The notes: a model not told the origin generated them from the letters alone. A stretch of 64,000 nucleotides of DNA from Nocardioides luteus (GCF_014648595.1 NZ_BMRK01000002.1:62001-126000); one strand, 5' to 3'. Counted from the stretch's first letter, positions 49,951 through 58,890 are shown. A program made the numbers and translations.

Positions 49951-51774
49951 CTACTCGACCGTGACCGATTTTGCGAGGTTGCGCGGCTTGTCGACGTCGT
50001 GGCCGAGCGCCTTGGCGGCGTGGAAGGCGATCAGCTGCAGCGGGATCGTCATCAGGATCGGGTCGAGCTCGACCTCGTTCTTCGGTACGTCGACGCGCAG
50101 CGCGTCGAGCTCGCCGAGGTCGACGTCGGGGTGGGTGACGACGACCAGCGGGCCGCGGCGGGCGCTGATCTCGTGGAGCGCTGCGACGTTGCGGTCGGTC
50201 AGCTCGTCCTGCGGCACGATCGCCACCGTCGGCACCGACTCCGAGATCAGCGCGAGCGGACCGTGCTTGAGCTCGGAGGTCTGATACGCCTCGGCGTGCC
50301 GGTAGGAGATCTCCTTCAGCTTCTGGGCGCCCTCGCGCGCGACCGGGTAGCCGCGTACGCGCCCGACGAAGAACATCGACTCCGCCTGCGCGAGCCTGGT
50401 CGCGACCTCCTCGATGTGCGCCTCTCCCTTCACGATCTCCTCGATCTGCGCAGGCAGCGCCTGCAGACCGGCGATGAGCCGCTTCCCGTCCGCGATCGAC
50501 AGGTCGCGTACGCGGCCGAGCTGGAGTGCCAGCAGCGAGAACGCGACGTACATGTTGGTGAGCGCCTTGGTCGAGGCGACCGCGATCTCCGGGCCGGCGT
50601 GCAGGTAGATGCCGCCGTCGACGGCCCGCGCGATCGCCGAGCCGACCACGTTGACGACGCCGAGCACCCGGCCGCCCTTGCGCTTGATCTCCTGGACGGC
50701 GAGCAGGGTGTCGATGGTCTCGCCGGACTGGGAGACCGCGACGTAGAGCGTGTCGGGCTCGATGATCGGGTTGCGGTAGCGGAACTCCGAGGCGGCCTCC
50801 GCGTCGGCGGGGATCCGGGCGAGCTCCTCGATCAGCCCGGCGCCCATCTGACCGACGTAGTAGGCCGAGCCGCAGCCGAGGATCTTCACCCGGCGGATCG
50901 CCCGGAGCTCGCGCGGGTCGAGGTTGAGACCGCCGAGATGGGCGGTGCCGAACCGCTCGTCGAGCCGGCCCCGCAGCGCACGCTCCACCGAAGACGGCTG
51001 CTCGAGGATCTCGGTGAACATCCGCGGCTCGTCGGCGAGCTCGCCGTACTCGTACGCCGACGGGTCCACGTCGACCTCCCGAGCCGTCGTGGTGGTCGTG
51101 GTGAGGTCCTGGCGGAAGGTGGTGAAGCCGGTCGCGGTGACGGTGGCCAGCTCGCCGTCGTCGAGGTGGGCGACGGTGGTGGTGTGGCGGACGACCGCGG
51201 CCAGGTCGGAGGCGACGTACATCTCCCCGTCGCCGACACCGACGATCAGCGGCGAGCCGTTGCGGGCCACGACCATCCGGTCGGGGAAGTCGGCGTGCAC
51301 GACGGCCAGGCCCCAGGTGCCCTCGACCTGGGCGAGCGCGTCGACGACCTTGGCCTCGAGGCTCTCCGCGGTCGACGCCTCGATGAGGTGGGCGAAGACC
51401 TCGGTGTCGGTGTCGCTGACCAGCTCGACCCCGGCCTCGGTGAGCCTTTCCCGCAGCGAGGCGGCATTGTCGACGATGCCGTTGTGCACGACCGCGACCC
51501 GGCCGCCGGCGGAGAGGTGCGGGTGGGCGTTGGTGTCGTTGGCCGGGCCGTGGGTGGCCCAGCGGGTGTGACCGATGCCGACCTTGCCGGCGAACCGCTT
51601 CGGCAAAGCGTCGACCAGGTCACGTACGCGTCCGGCCTTCTTCACCACCTGCAGCCTGCTGCCCAGCACCGCGACGCCGGCCGAGTCGTAGCCGCGGTGC
51701 TCCAGCCGGGCGAGCCCCTCGGTCAGCAGGCCCGCGGCCTGCTGCGGGCCGATGTATCCGACGATTCCGCACAT
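49951..51774 (-). CDS. glmS: Glutamine-fructose-6-phosphate aminotransferase (isomerizing)
   Basis: A 607-residue enzyme making glucosamine-6-phosphate, the first step to UDP-GlcNAc and peptidoglycan. The N-terminal glutaminase starts MCGIVGYIG (catalytic Cys2), with GHTRWATHG and the HNGIVDN loop. The two SIS isomerase domains contain ILGCGSAYYVG, VSQSGETIDTLLA, FVGRVRGYPVAREGAQKLKE and EAYQTSELKHGPLALI. The C-terminus DKPRNLAKSVTVE is the invariant end. Preceded 15 bp upstream by a small conserved gene. No glmS ribozyme is visible. Confidence 0.98.
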   Translation of the reverse strand: MCGIVGYIGPQQAAGLLTEGLARLEHRGYDSAGVAVLGSRLQVVKKAGRVRDLVDALPKRFAGKVGIGHTRWATHGPANDTNAHPHLSAGGRVAVVHNGIVDNAASLRERLTEAGVELVSDTDTEVFAHLIEASTAESLEAKVVDALAQVEGTWGLAVVHADFPDRMVVARNGSPLIVGVGDGEMYVASDLAAVVRHTTTVAHLDDGELATVTATGFTTFRQDLTTTTTTAREVDVDPSAYEYGELADEPRMFTEILEQPSSVERALRGRLDERFGTAHLGGLNLDPRELRAIRRVKILGCGSAYYVGQMGAGLIEELARIPADAEAASEFRYRNPIIEPDTLYVAVSQSGETIDTLLAVQEIKRKGGRVLGVVNVVGSAIARAVDGGIYLHAGPEIAVASTKALTNMYVAFSLLALQLGRVRDLSIADGKRLIAGLQALPAQIEEIVKGEAHIEEVATRLAQAESMFFVGRVRGYPVAREGAQKLKEISYRHAEAYQTSELKHGPLALISESVPTVAIVPQDELTDRNVAALHEISARRGPLVVVTHPDVDLGELDALRVDVPKNEVELDPILMTIPLQLIAFHAAKALGHDVDKPRNLAKSVTVE

Positions 51775-51789
51775 GTTCTCTGTCCCGTC

Positions 51790-52053
51790 CTATCCGTAGA
51801 CGATCCGGCGCAGCTGCCGCTCGGTCAGCCTCGGCGCGGCGACGACCCGCCCCGGGAGCTCCTCGGCGAGCCGCGCGAAGATCGCATCGTTCTTCGCGCC
51901 GTAGGTCTTCAGCTGTGCGTGCCGGCGGCGTACGTAGGTCTCGACCGGTTCGTCGAAGTACGCCGCCACGTCCTCGATCACGCGCGCCGCCTCCGCGGGC
52001 GGAAGCCCGGTGGTGGCGACCACGTGGTCGATCAGCGCTTGCTCGGCATTCAC
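51790..52053 (-). CDS. Small protein upstream of glmS, unknown function
   Basis: An 87-residue helical protein: NAEQALIDHVVATTGLPPAE, ARVIEDVAAYFDEPVETYVR and RRHAQLKTYGAKNDAIFARL, ending RLTERQLRRIVYG. It lacks membrane segments or Cys. The spacing of 15 bp to glmS indicates one transcript. I do not recognise a named family; the sequence reads like a conserved actinobacterial glmS-linked protein and may help regulate or stabilise the enzyme (inference from position only). Confidence 0.75.
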   Translation of the reverse strand: MNAEQALIDHVVATTGLPPAEAARVIEDVAAYFDEPVETYVRRRHAQLKTYGAKNDAIFARLAEELPGRVVAAPRLTERQLRRIVYG

Positions 52054-52293
52054 GGGACCAACTGTGAGCCACTCTCCGCGCGACCTTCAAGTTCCTGCCC
52101 GAATTCGGGCAGATCCAGACCATTCGACTCGCGCGACGGGGGCAGCGAAACGACTGCGTTTAGGGATAGCGTTGTCATCTCAACCAATCTCCCGCCGTCG
52201 TCAGCAAAGCCTCACGCCAGCGGGAACATTGGGCGTGATTCCCCCGTTATGATGCTTGCAGTTTCAACCACTTCTTCCAGGAGCACACCCGCC

Positions 52294-52899
52294 ATGGGCA
52301 TTTTCAGCAAGAAGGACTCGACCCCCGCCGAGCCCGTCTTCGACACCCCCACCGCCGCCATCGAGGACATCTCGGGCGACTACACCCTCGACGTGGCCCA
52401 CACCCGCCTGGGCTTCTCGGCCCGCCACGCGATGGTGACCACGGTCCGCGGCTCGTTCAAGGAGTTCGACGGCACCGCGACGATCGACGCCGCCGAGCCG
52501 ACGAAGTCCAAGGTCTCTCTCACCATCAAGGCCGCCTCCGTCGACACCGGCAACGCCGACCGCGACGCCCACCTGCTCTCGGGCGACTTCTTCGAGAACG
52601 AGACCCACCCCGACATCACCTTCGAGTCGACCGCGGTCGAGTTCGACGGTGAGTCCTGGAACATCACCGGCGACCTGACCATCAAGGGCAACACCAAGTC
52701 GATCACCGTCCCGTTCGAGCAGACCGGCTCCGCCAAGGACCCGTTCGGCAACACCCGGGTCGGCTTCGAGGGCGCCGTCGCGATCAACCGCACCGACTGG
52801 GGCCTCTCCTTCAACGCTCCGCTCGAGACCGGCGGCGTGCTCGTCTCCGAGAAGATCAAGCTCGAGTTCGACATCTCGGCCATCAAGACCGAGGCCTGA
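52294..52899 (+). CDS. YceI family lipid-binding protein
   Basis: A 201-residue YceI-like lipocalin-fold protein. SGDYTLDVAHTRLGFSARHA, the signature VRGSFKEFDGTATID, then NADRDAHLLSGDFFENETHP and ITFESTAVEF, GNTKSITVPFE and INRTDWGLSFNAP are all typical. There is no signal peptide, so it is cytosolic, unlike E. coli YceI. These proteins bind isoprenoid quinones or similar lipids. GGAG lies 10-13 bases before the ATG. It is monocistronic and ends before a shared bidirectional terminator. Confidence 0.93.
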   Translation: MGIFSKKDSTPAEPVFDTPTAAIEDISGDYTLDVAHTRLGFSARHAMVTTVRGSFKEFDGTATIDAAEPTKSKVSLTIKAASVDTGNADRDAHLLSGDFFENETHPDITFESTAVEFDGESWNITGDLTIKGNTKSITVPFEQTGSAKDPFGNTRVGFEGAVAINRTDWGLSFNAPLETGGVLVSEKIKLEFDISAIKTEA

Positions 52900-53026
52900 G
52901 CCTGCAACCCTGCGAGCGAAGCGAGCAGGGTCGCAACGCGAAGGGATCGAGCGAGCGCAGCGGCTGAGCTTGCGAAGCCGCGAAGCGGGTCGAGATCCAC
53001 GCTGGTCGCGCAGCGATCAGACCAGA

Positions 53027-53063
53027 CGACGGGGCCACCGGGAATCTGCCGGTGGCCCCGTCG
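53027..53063. terminator. Bidirectional terminator after yceI
   Basis: CGACGGGGCCACCGG (53027-53041) pairs perfectly with 53049-53063 (15 bp), loop GAATCTG, between the convergent yceI and secreted-protein genes. The preceding 52910-53020 consists of GCGAGCGAAGC-type low-complexity sequence. Confidence 0.85.
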
Positions 53064-53075
53064 CGTGTCCGCAGG

Positions 53076-53510
53076 TCAGGGGCGCTCGGCCCGCGGCGCC
53101 TCCTGGACGAAGTAACGCCTCTCCGCACCCACACGAAGCGTGCCGACGGCGTCGAGCGAGGACGCGTCGCCGGTCACCCCACCGGCGAAGCCGAGCGGGC
53201 CCGTGCCGAGGTCGACACCACGCGGCGGGTCGCGGTGGACCACACCGTCCGCGGCCCCGCCGACCGGTGACTGGACATGGGCGCGACCGCTGATCACCAG
53301 CGCTGCCCCGTCGGTCGTGACCGTCAGCGCCGCGTCGCTGCCCGCCATCGCTCCCGAGAGCGTCACCGGGCCCACGGGCCCAGGCTCCTGCGGCTTGATC
53401 GGCCGAGACGAGTCGGCGCTGGCGACGCCGGCACCGGCGACCAGCAGGCCACCTGTCACGGCGGCGAGGACGATCGATCTGCGAAGTCCCCCGAGGACCT
53501 TCGAGCTCAT
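53076..53510 (-). CDS. Small secreted protein of unknown function
   Basis: A 144-residue exported protein; ATG 53510 is preceded by AGGAG at good spacing. The signal peptide SSKVLGGLRRSIVLAAVTGG is cleaved near ASA-DSS. The mature 105 residues are Gly/Pro-rich (RPIKPQEPGPVGPVTLSGAM) with beta-like stretches (AALTVTTDGAALVISGRAHV) and no cysteines. No family recognised. It is a single gene, convergent with yceI. Confidence 0.75.
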   Translation of the reverse strand: MSSKVLGGLRRSIVLAAVTGGLLVAGAGVASADSSRPIKPQEPGPVGPVTLSGAMAGSDAALTVTTDGAALVISGRAHVQSPVGGAADGVVHRDPPRGVDLGTGPLGFAGGVTGDASSLDAVGTLRVGAERRYFVQEAPRAERP

Positions 53511-53919
53511 TGCTTCTCCTGACGTGAGTTGCGCGGCCGTCGGCCGCATCGCCCCGAGCGGCGTTCGGCTCAGCGCCCCCGGAGATGACGGGATGCGGGG
53601 CCCCGCCCGTCTACGACCGAGCGCCCGAGCGCTCCTTGGCCGCGACCGTTGTGGACGGGACCCCGCAGGGTGGGACGAGCACTGATCACACTCGTTGCCC
53701 CACCCATCGGACCGGACGGAAAAGCAGCCGCAGCCGACTGCCGACATCACGTCCGGCGGGTGATCCAGCAGGCGACGGCCCCCCGGGCGTCGTGCAGCCT
53801 GGCTGGATCTGTTGCTTCACACCATCACGCTCCCGAGTCGATCCGGATCAGCCCCTTCACCACCTCTTACGTACCCAGGGGCGCTGGTGTTGCAGTTCTT
53901 CGAAAATAAAATAGGAAAA
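53511..53919. other. Intergenic region without a supported gene
   Basis: About 410 bp between the small secreted-protein gene and the symporter terminator. Open frames here (for example 53649-53909 plus) have no domain-like content or ribosome site. A short AT-rich patch (53900-53918, AAAATAAAATAGG) is the U-tract of the adjacent terminator read on the minus strand. I see no other structure. Confidence 0.5.
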
Positions 53920-53954
53920 CCCCGCGAACGCCTCGTCGAGACGCGTTCGCGGGG
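53920..53954 (-). terminator. Strong intrinsic terminator of the symporter operon
   Basis: CCCCGCGAACGC (53920-53931) pairs perfectly with GCGTTCGCGGGG (53943-53954). On the minus strand the hairpin is followed by TTTTCCTATTTTATTTTC, one of the few real U-tracts in the window. Confidence 0.93.
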
Positions 53955-53968
53955 CTTTGCGGCCAGGT

Positions 53969-55609
53969 TCAGCGCACCTCGGTCGTCGAGCTCAGCTCCT
54001 CGACGATCCCTTCGTCCCCGGCGTCGACGGAGTAGTCCGAGGCGACGGTGGCGTCCTCGCCGTCCGCGACCTTGAGCGCCCGCAGGATCGGCGTGAGCAC
54101 GACGACCACGAGCAGGTTCAGCAGGAACGCGGTGAGCGCGATGTAGATCGGCGTATCCGTCCCCGGGAACGGAGCCAGCGGTCCGCCGAAGTGCTCCTGC
54201 GTCGGCGAGGAGACGCCGTACGCCACGATCGTCCCGTACGCCATCCCGACCGCCCAGCCGGCCAGGACCGCCCAGCGGTGGAACCACCGGGTGTAGAGCC
54301 CGACGACGATGGCCGGCAGTGTCTGCAGGATCCAGACACCGCCGAGGAGCTGGAGGTTGATGGCGTACGACTTCGAGAGCGCCAGCACGAAGAGCAGCGC
54401 ACCGAACTTCACGATCAGGGAGACGATCTTGGCCTGCTTCGCCTCGTCGGCCGGGGTCGCGTCGGGGCGCAGGTAGGCCTTGTAGATGTTGCGCGTCCAC
54501 AGGTTGGCGGCCGCGATCGACATGATCGCCGCCGGCACCAGCGCACCGATGACCACCGCCGCGAAGGCGACGCCCGCGAACCACGCCGGGAACTGGTCCT
54601 CGAAGAGCTGTGGGATCGCCAGCTGCGGGTTGGGCGGGTCACCGACCATCACTCCCGCCGCCAGCGCGACGAACCCGAGCAGCGCCAGGAGGCCGAGCAG
54701 GAACGAGTAGGCCGGTAGCAGCGAGGCGTTGCGGCGGATCACGTTGCGGCTGCGCGTGGAGAGGACGCCGGTGATCGAGTGCGGATACATGAACAGCGCC
54801 AGCGCCGAGCCGAGCGCCAGGGAGGCGTAGGCCCACTGGCCCGCGGCCTCGGCGGGGAACAGCGCCTTCGGCGACGCCTCCCCGGCGGCGATGGCGTCGG
54901 CGTTCTCGGCGTTGAAGGAGTCGAAGCTGCCCTGCACCGTCTCGAAGATGTTGCCCCAGCCGCCGAGCTGCGAGGGGATGTAGATGATCGCCACGATGAT
55001 CACGATGTAGATCAGCGAGTCCTTGACGAACGCGATCAGCGCGGGCGCTCGCAGCCCGGCGGAGTAGGTGTAGGCGGCCAGCACCGCGAACGCGACGAAG
55101 AGCGGCAGGTCCCGGATGAACCAGTTGGTCGAGTCGCTCTGCAGCCCCATCACCTCGAGCACGACCTCCATGCCGACCAGCTGCAGCGCGATGTAGGGCA
55201 TCGTGGCCAGCAGCCCGGTCACCGCGACGGCCAGACCCAGGGAGCGCGACCCGTAGCGGCCGACGACGAAGTCGGCCGGCGTGACGTACCCGTGCTTGTG
55301 GGAGACCGACCACAGCTTCGGCAGGAACGCGAAGATGATCGGGTAGACGAGGATCGTGTAAGGCACCGCGAAGAAGCCGACCGCCGACCCGGCGAACAGC
55401 GTCGCGGGGACCGCGATGAAGGTGTACGCCGTGTAGAGGTCACCTCCGATGAGGAACCAGGCCACGAACGTACCGAACCCGCGGCCGCCCAGGCCCCACT
55501 CGTCGAGGTTGTCCATCGCCTTCGCCCGGCGCCAGCGCGCTGCGGAGAAGCCGAGGATCGTGACGAGCAGGAAGAGGAAGGCGAAGACGGCGACTGCGAC
55601 GGCGCTCAC
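53969..55609 (-). CDS. mctP: Sodium:solute symporter, monocarboxylate (acetate/pyruvate/lactate) type
   Basis: A 546-residue SSS-family permease with about 13 membrane helices, opening with VFAFLFLLVTILGFSAARWR and GFGTFVAWFLIGGDLYTAYT. The sodium-site region resembles ActP/MctP/MctC (YVTPADFVVGRYGSRSLGLA, GVAFAAVVIGALVPAAIMSI, AAANLWTRNIYKAYLRPDAT). The start is GTG 55609, overlapping the DUF3311 stop as GTGA, with GGAGG upstream. The DUF3311-SSS pair is the known arrangement for short-chain monocarboxylate importers. A CRP/GlxR-like operator upstream of the pair implies cAMP-linked carbon control. Confidence 0.93.
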   Translation of the reverse strand: MSAVAVAVFAFLFLLVTILGFSAARWRRAKAMDNLDEWGLGGRGFGTFVAWFLIGGDLYTAYTFIAVPATLFAGSAVGFFAVPYTILVYPIIFAFLPKLWSVSHKHGYVTPADFVVGRYGSRSLGLAVAVTGLLATMPYIALQLVGMEVVLEVMGLQSDSTNWFIRDLPLFVAFAVLAAYTYSAGLRAPALIAFVKDSLIYIVIIVAIIYIPSQLGGWGNIFETVQGSFDSFNAENADAIAAGEASPKALFPAEAAGQWAYASLALGSALALFMYPHSITGVLSTRSRNVIRRNASLLPAYSFLLGLLALLGFVALAAGVMVGDPPNPQLAIPQLFEDQFPAWFAGVAFAAVVIGALVPAAIMSIAAANLWTRNIYKAYLRPDATPADEAKQAKIVSLIVKFGALLFVLALSKSYAINLQLLGGVWILQTLPAIVVGLYTRWFHRWAVLAGWAVGMAYGTIVAYGVSSPTQEHFGGPLAPFPGTDTPIYIALTAFLLNLLVVVVLTPILRALKVADGEDATVASDYSVDAGDEGIVEELSSTTEVR

Positions 55610-55860
55610 TGGCCACCCTCCTTCCACGGACGCCCGGCGGCCGCGCGGTCACGCCGGAACGCGGCCTTCGCGACGAAGTAGGCGATCGATGTGAAGAGCA
55701 CCGAGCAGGGGATGAGGAAGAGCTGGAACCAGAAGTAGAACGGGAATCCGGCGAGTGTCGGGTCCTCCTTCGCATACAGCGGCACCGCCAGGCACGGCGC
55801 CGCTGCGGCGAACAGGAGGATCCCGACAAGGATCCACGAGCCCTTGGACGAGGACGGCAT
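55606..55860 (-). CDS. DUF3311 small membrane protein, symporter partner
   Basis: An 84-residue protein with two membrane helices (SWILVGILLFAAAAPCLAVP and FYFWFQLFLIPCSVLFTSIA) joined by LYAKEDPTLAGFP, and a basic tail. This matches DUF3311, a small protein regularly encoded before MctP-like symporters and likely an accessory subunit or assembly factor. It is the first gene of the operon, behind the palindrome at 55901-55916. Confidence 0.92.
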   Translation of the reverse strand: MPSSSKGSWILVGILLFAAAAPCLAVPLYAKEDPTLAGFPFYFWFQLFLIPCSVLFTSIAYFVAKAAFRRDRAAAGRPWKEGGQ

Positions 55861-55900
55861 GGGTCACCTCCGAGATCTGTCGATGTGGGTCCGAGTGTCC

Positions 55901-55916
55901 TGTGACCTTGGTCACA
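55901..55916. promoter_or_regulatory. CRP/GlxR-type operator upstream of DUF3311-mctP
   Basis: TGTGACCTTGGTCACA, a perfect palindrome fitting the TGTGA-N6-TCACA consensus of actinobacterial GlxR/CRP regulators, 41-56 bp upstream of the DUF3311 start. Flanking C and G extend the symmetry to 18 bp. Confidence 0.85.
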
Positions 55917-55954
55917 GTTGTGAGCCCTGTCCAGTCCAAATCGATCCACACGAC

Positions 55955-55987
55955 GACGAACGGTCGATCCACCGGGACGAACGGTCG
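55955..55987. promoter_or_regulatory. 21-bp-phased direct repeat upstream of the BVMO gene
   Basis: GACGAACGGTCG at 55955-55966 and again at 55976-55987, start-to-start 21 bp (two helical turns), 55-87 bp upstream of the monooxygenase start. The pattern suits an activator binding as tandem protomers. Confidence 0.5.
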
Positions 55988-56041
55988 CGGATACCCCTGA
56001 TTCGCCTCTCCCGCCCTTCGGGACGCTGCTAGTTTCCGGCC

Positions 56042-57874
56042 GTGACTTCCCCCCACTCGGGCGATGGCATGCCCGAATCACAGCCACAGATCACCATCGC
56101 GGACCTCGAGTCCGCCCGAGAGAAGTACGCCCGTGAACGCGCTCGCAGAGTGCGACCGGACGGGCTCGGTCAGTACCGGCGGCTCGCCTCTGCACCGACG
56201 ATCGTCTCGCACGACCCGTTCACCGAGCGGGTCGAGCGACCACCCCTCACCGACCATGTCGACGCCCTCGTCGTCGGCGCCGGGCTCGGTGGGCTGCAGA
56301 CGGCGATCCGGTTGCGCCAGGCCGGGCTCGACCGGGTCCGGCTGATCGACGACGGTGGCGACGTCGGCGGCACCTGGTACTGGAACCGCTATCCCGGTGT
56401 GCACTGCGACATCGAGTCCTATCTCTACATGCCGATGCTGGAGGAGGTCGGGTACGTCCCGAAGTGGCGCTACGCGCCCGGCGAGGAGATCCGCCGGCAC
56501 ATGGTCGCGCTCGCCGAGAAGTTCGACCTCTATCGCGACGCCGCCTTCCACACTTCCGCGACCGAGCTGCGCTGGGACGAGGACGGTGCGCGCTGGCAGG
56601 TCCGCACCGACCGCGACGACGACTTCACGGCGACCTACGTGGTGGTCTCCTCGGGCTCGCTGTCGCTGGCCAAGCTGCCGGGCGTCGAGGGGATCGAGAG
56701 CTTCCGCGGCAGGACGTTCCACACCAGCCGGTGGGACTACGACTACACCGGCGGCGACGCCTCAGGCGGGCTGGTCGGTCTCGCCGACAAGCGGGTCGCC
56801 GTGGTGGGGACCGGTGCGACCGGCATCCAGGTGGTGCCTGCGGTCGCGGAGCATGCTGCCAGGACGTACGTCTTCCAGCGGACGCCCGCGACCGTCGACG
56901 TCCGCGACAACCGGCCGACCGACCCGGAGTGGGCGGCGTCGCTGACGCCCGGGTGGCAACAGCGGCGGATGGACAACTTCTTGGCGATCATGGCGGGCGA
57001 GCCCTTCGAGGAGGATCTCGTGCAGGACTCGTGGACCGCCAACGCCGGGCTGCAGCGAAAGATGATCACCGGCCGGATCGACCCGGCGCTCGACCCGGCG
57101 GAGCGCGAGCTGGCCGAGGAGATGCTCGACCTCGCCACGATGAACCGCCTCCGCGACCGGGTGGCGACGACGGTGCGCGACCCCGCGACGGCGGAGGCGC
57201 TCAAGCCCTATTACCGCTACCAGTGCAAGCGGCCGGGCTTCAGCGACGAGTACCTGGAGGCCTTCAACCGGCCGAGCGTGACGCTCGTCGACACCGCCGA
57301 CACCCATGGCATCACCCGGATGACCGAGACCGGCGTGGTGGTGGGTGAGAGCGAGTACGAGGTCGACTGCGTCATCTTCGCGACCGGCTTCGAGACCGGT
57401 GTCTCCGGTCTGCTGTCGGGCTCGCTGATGGTCTACGGCCGCGGTGGGACGAGCTACTTCGAGTCGCTGATGAGCGGGTTCCGCACGCTGCACGGCTTCT
57501 ACAGCAACGGCTTCCCGAACCTGTTCCAGCTCTCGGTCTTCCAGAACGCCAACTCGGTCAACTACTCCCACATCCTCAGCGAGCAGGCCCGCCACATCGG
57601 GCTCGTCGTGGCGGAGGCGCGCTCACGCGGGGCGGCGTGGATCGAGCCGTCCGGCGAGGCCACCGAGGCCTGGGCGAAGGTCATCGAGGAGTCCGCCCAC
57701 GACAACCTCGACTTCCTGCGCACCTGCACGCCCGGCTACTACAACAGCGAGGGCCAGCCGGCCGACATGAAGGTCTCCTACGGCCCGGGTCCGATCGCCT
57801 TCCACCGGCTGCTCGAGGAGTGGCGCCGCACGTCCATCGACGAGGTCCTCGTCACCGATCCCGAAGGGAACTGA
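56042..57874 (+). CDS. Type I Baeyer-Villiger monooxygenase, long form
   Basis: A 610-residue FAD/NADPH enzyme. After an N-terminal extension of about 70 residues (TIADLESAREKYARERARRV) come ALVVGAGLGGLQTAIRLRQA (FAD), GGTWYWNRYPGVHCDIESYL, the BVMO fingerprint FRGRTFHTSRWDYDY, and VAVVGTGATGIQVVPAVAEH (NADPH). The extension and YWNRYPGVHCDIES form place it with the PAMO/CHMO-like and steroid-monooxygenase groups rather than the EtaA-like group at 20491-22005. It converts ketones to esters or lactones. One base separates its stop region from a secreted SMP-30-type gene, suggesting ring oxidation followed by lactone opening. Confidence 0.93.
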   Translation: MTSPHSGDGMPESQPQITIADLESAREKYARERARRVRPDGLGQYRRLASAPTIVSHDPFTERVERPPLTDHVDALVVGAGLGGLQTAIRLRQAGLDRVRLIDDGGDVGGTWYWNRYPGVHCDIESYLYMPMLEEVGYVPKWRYAPGEEIRRHMVALAEKFDLYRDAAFHTSATELRWDEDGARWQVRTDRDDDFTATYVVVSSGSLSLAKLPGVEGIESFRGRTFHTSRWDYDYTGGDASGGLVGLADKRVAVVGTGATGIQVVPAVAEHAARTYVFQRTPATVDVRDNRPTDPEWAASLTPGWQQRRMDNFLAIMAGEPFEEDLVQDSWTANAGLQRKMITGRIDPALDPAERELAEEMLDLATMNRLRDRVATTVRDPATAEALKPYYRYQCKRPGFSDEYLEAFNRPSVTLVDTADTHGITRMTETGVVVGESEYEVDCVIFATGFETGVSGLLSGSLMVYGRGGTSYFESLMSGFRTLHGFYSNGFPNLFQLSVFQNANSVNYSHILSEQARHIGLVVAEARSRGAAWIEPSGEATEAWAKVIEESAHDNLDFLRTCTPGYYNSEGQPADMKVSYGPGPIAFHRLLEEWRRTSIDEVLVTDPEGN

Positions 57875-57875
57875 G

Positions 57876-58880
57876 ATGAACCGACGTACGTCTGTCTCTG
57901 CTGTCGCGCTCGCGGGCGCCCTGGTCGCCGGACTGGCCGGTCCGGCCCTGGCCGCCCCTCCGGGCCCGGAGGAGATCATCGCCTCGAAGGTGGTCAAGGC
58001 GACCAGCCCGCACGCGGAGCTGGGCATGACCCTGCTCGAGGGTCCGACGTTCGGCGCCGACGGCGACCTCTACTTCGTCGACGTCGTGGCGCCCTCGACC
58101 GCGCCGAAGGTGCTGCGGCTCGACCCGGCGTCGCGGGAGGTGTCCGGGTTCTACACCGACGAGTCGGGCGTCTACACCTCGGCGCAGTGGAGCCCGGTCG
58201 ACGGCCGGCTCTACCTGACCGACTACCAGGGCACGATCCGCAGCGTCGCACCCGACGGCACCGATCCGCGCACGGTCTTCTCTGGTCCGGTCGAGGGGCA
58301 GACGATGAGTCCCGACGACCTGACCTTCGACCGTGAGGGCAACATGTACCTCACCGACCTGACCGGCTACCTCGACCCCGAGCAGGAGCCGGCCGGACGA
58401 GTCATCCGGGTCGAGGCCGACGGCTCGAGCGCGACCGTGCTGGCCGACGAGCTCGCCGCGCCGAACGGCATCTCCTTCGACCGCAGCTACAGCGGGCTCT
58501 ACATCAGCACCCTGTGGGAGAACCGGATCAGCTACCTGACCCTCGACCACACGCGCACACTGGTCCGCTCGACCCGAGTCGTGGCCGACGTGGACGCCGC
58601 CGAAGGGGCGGAGACCGACTCCAACGCGGTCGACGCGGCCGGCAACATCTACCAGGCCATCCACGGCGAGCCGGTCATCCGTGTCTTCTCCCAGCAGGGC
58701 CGGCCGCTCGCCACCGTCCGCGTCCCGGAGGCCGACCGCGGCGGCCTCACCTCGGCGACCAACGTCGCCATCCGTCCGGGCACCAAGCAGGCGTACGTGA
58801 CGGTCTCCGGCGACGCCGGCGGCTTCGTCTACACCTTCGACGCGCTCGCGCCCGGCACCCGGCAGTCCAACGGCGGCTGA
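57876..58880 (+). CDS. Secreted SMP-30/gluconolactonase-type beta-propeller protein
   Basis: A 334-residue exported six-bladed propeller. AAGGGA precedes the ATG, and the signal peptide SVSAVALAGALVAGLAGPAL is cleaved near ALA-APP. The blades show LLEGPTFGADGDLYFVD (metal-ligand Glu), TYLTDLTG-type strands, ELAAPNGISFDRS (ligand Asn) and ETDSNAVDAAGNIY (ligand Asp). These match SMP-30/strictosidine-synthase-like lactonases. It is the second gene of an operon with the BVMO. A lactonase would hydrolyse the BVMO product, although one enzyme is cytosolic and this one exported, so the link is inferred. Confidence 0.87.
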   Translation: MNRRTSVSAVALAGALVAGLAGPALAAPPGPEEIIASKVVKATSPHAELGMTLLEGPTFGADGDLYFVDVVAPSTAPKVLRLDPASREVSGFYTDESGVYTSAQWSPVDGRLYLTDYQGTIRSVAPDGTDPRTVFSGPVEGQTMSPDDLTFDREGNMYLTDLTGYLDPEQEPAGRVIRVEADGSSATVLADELAAPNGISFDRSYSGLYISTLWENRISYLTLDHTRTLVRSTRVVADVDAAEGAETDSNAVDAAGNIYQAIHGEPVIRVFSQQGRPLATVRVPEADRGGLTSATNVAIRPGTKQAYVTVSGDAGGFVYTFDALAPGTRQSNGG

Positions 58881-58890
58881 CCCCCATCCC

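Noticed and set aside
51775-51789. glmS ribozyme or riboswitch upstream of glmS
   Set aside because: Only 15 bp separate glmS from the small upstream gene and no ribozyme-like fold is visible; that element is typical of Firmicutes.
49936-52293. Plus-strand frame opposite glmS that runs into yceI
   Set aside because: It is a shadow of glmS. The YceI fold, ribosome site and ATG all place the real gene start at 52294.
53649-53909. 86-residue plus-strand ORF upstream of the symporter terminator
   Set aside because: No ribosome site, erratic composition and no coherent fold pattern; it covers part of an otherwise empty intergenic region.
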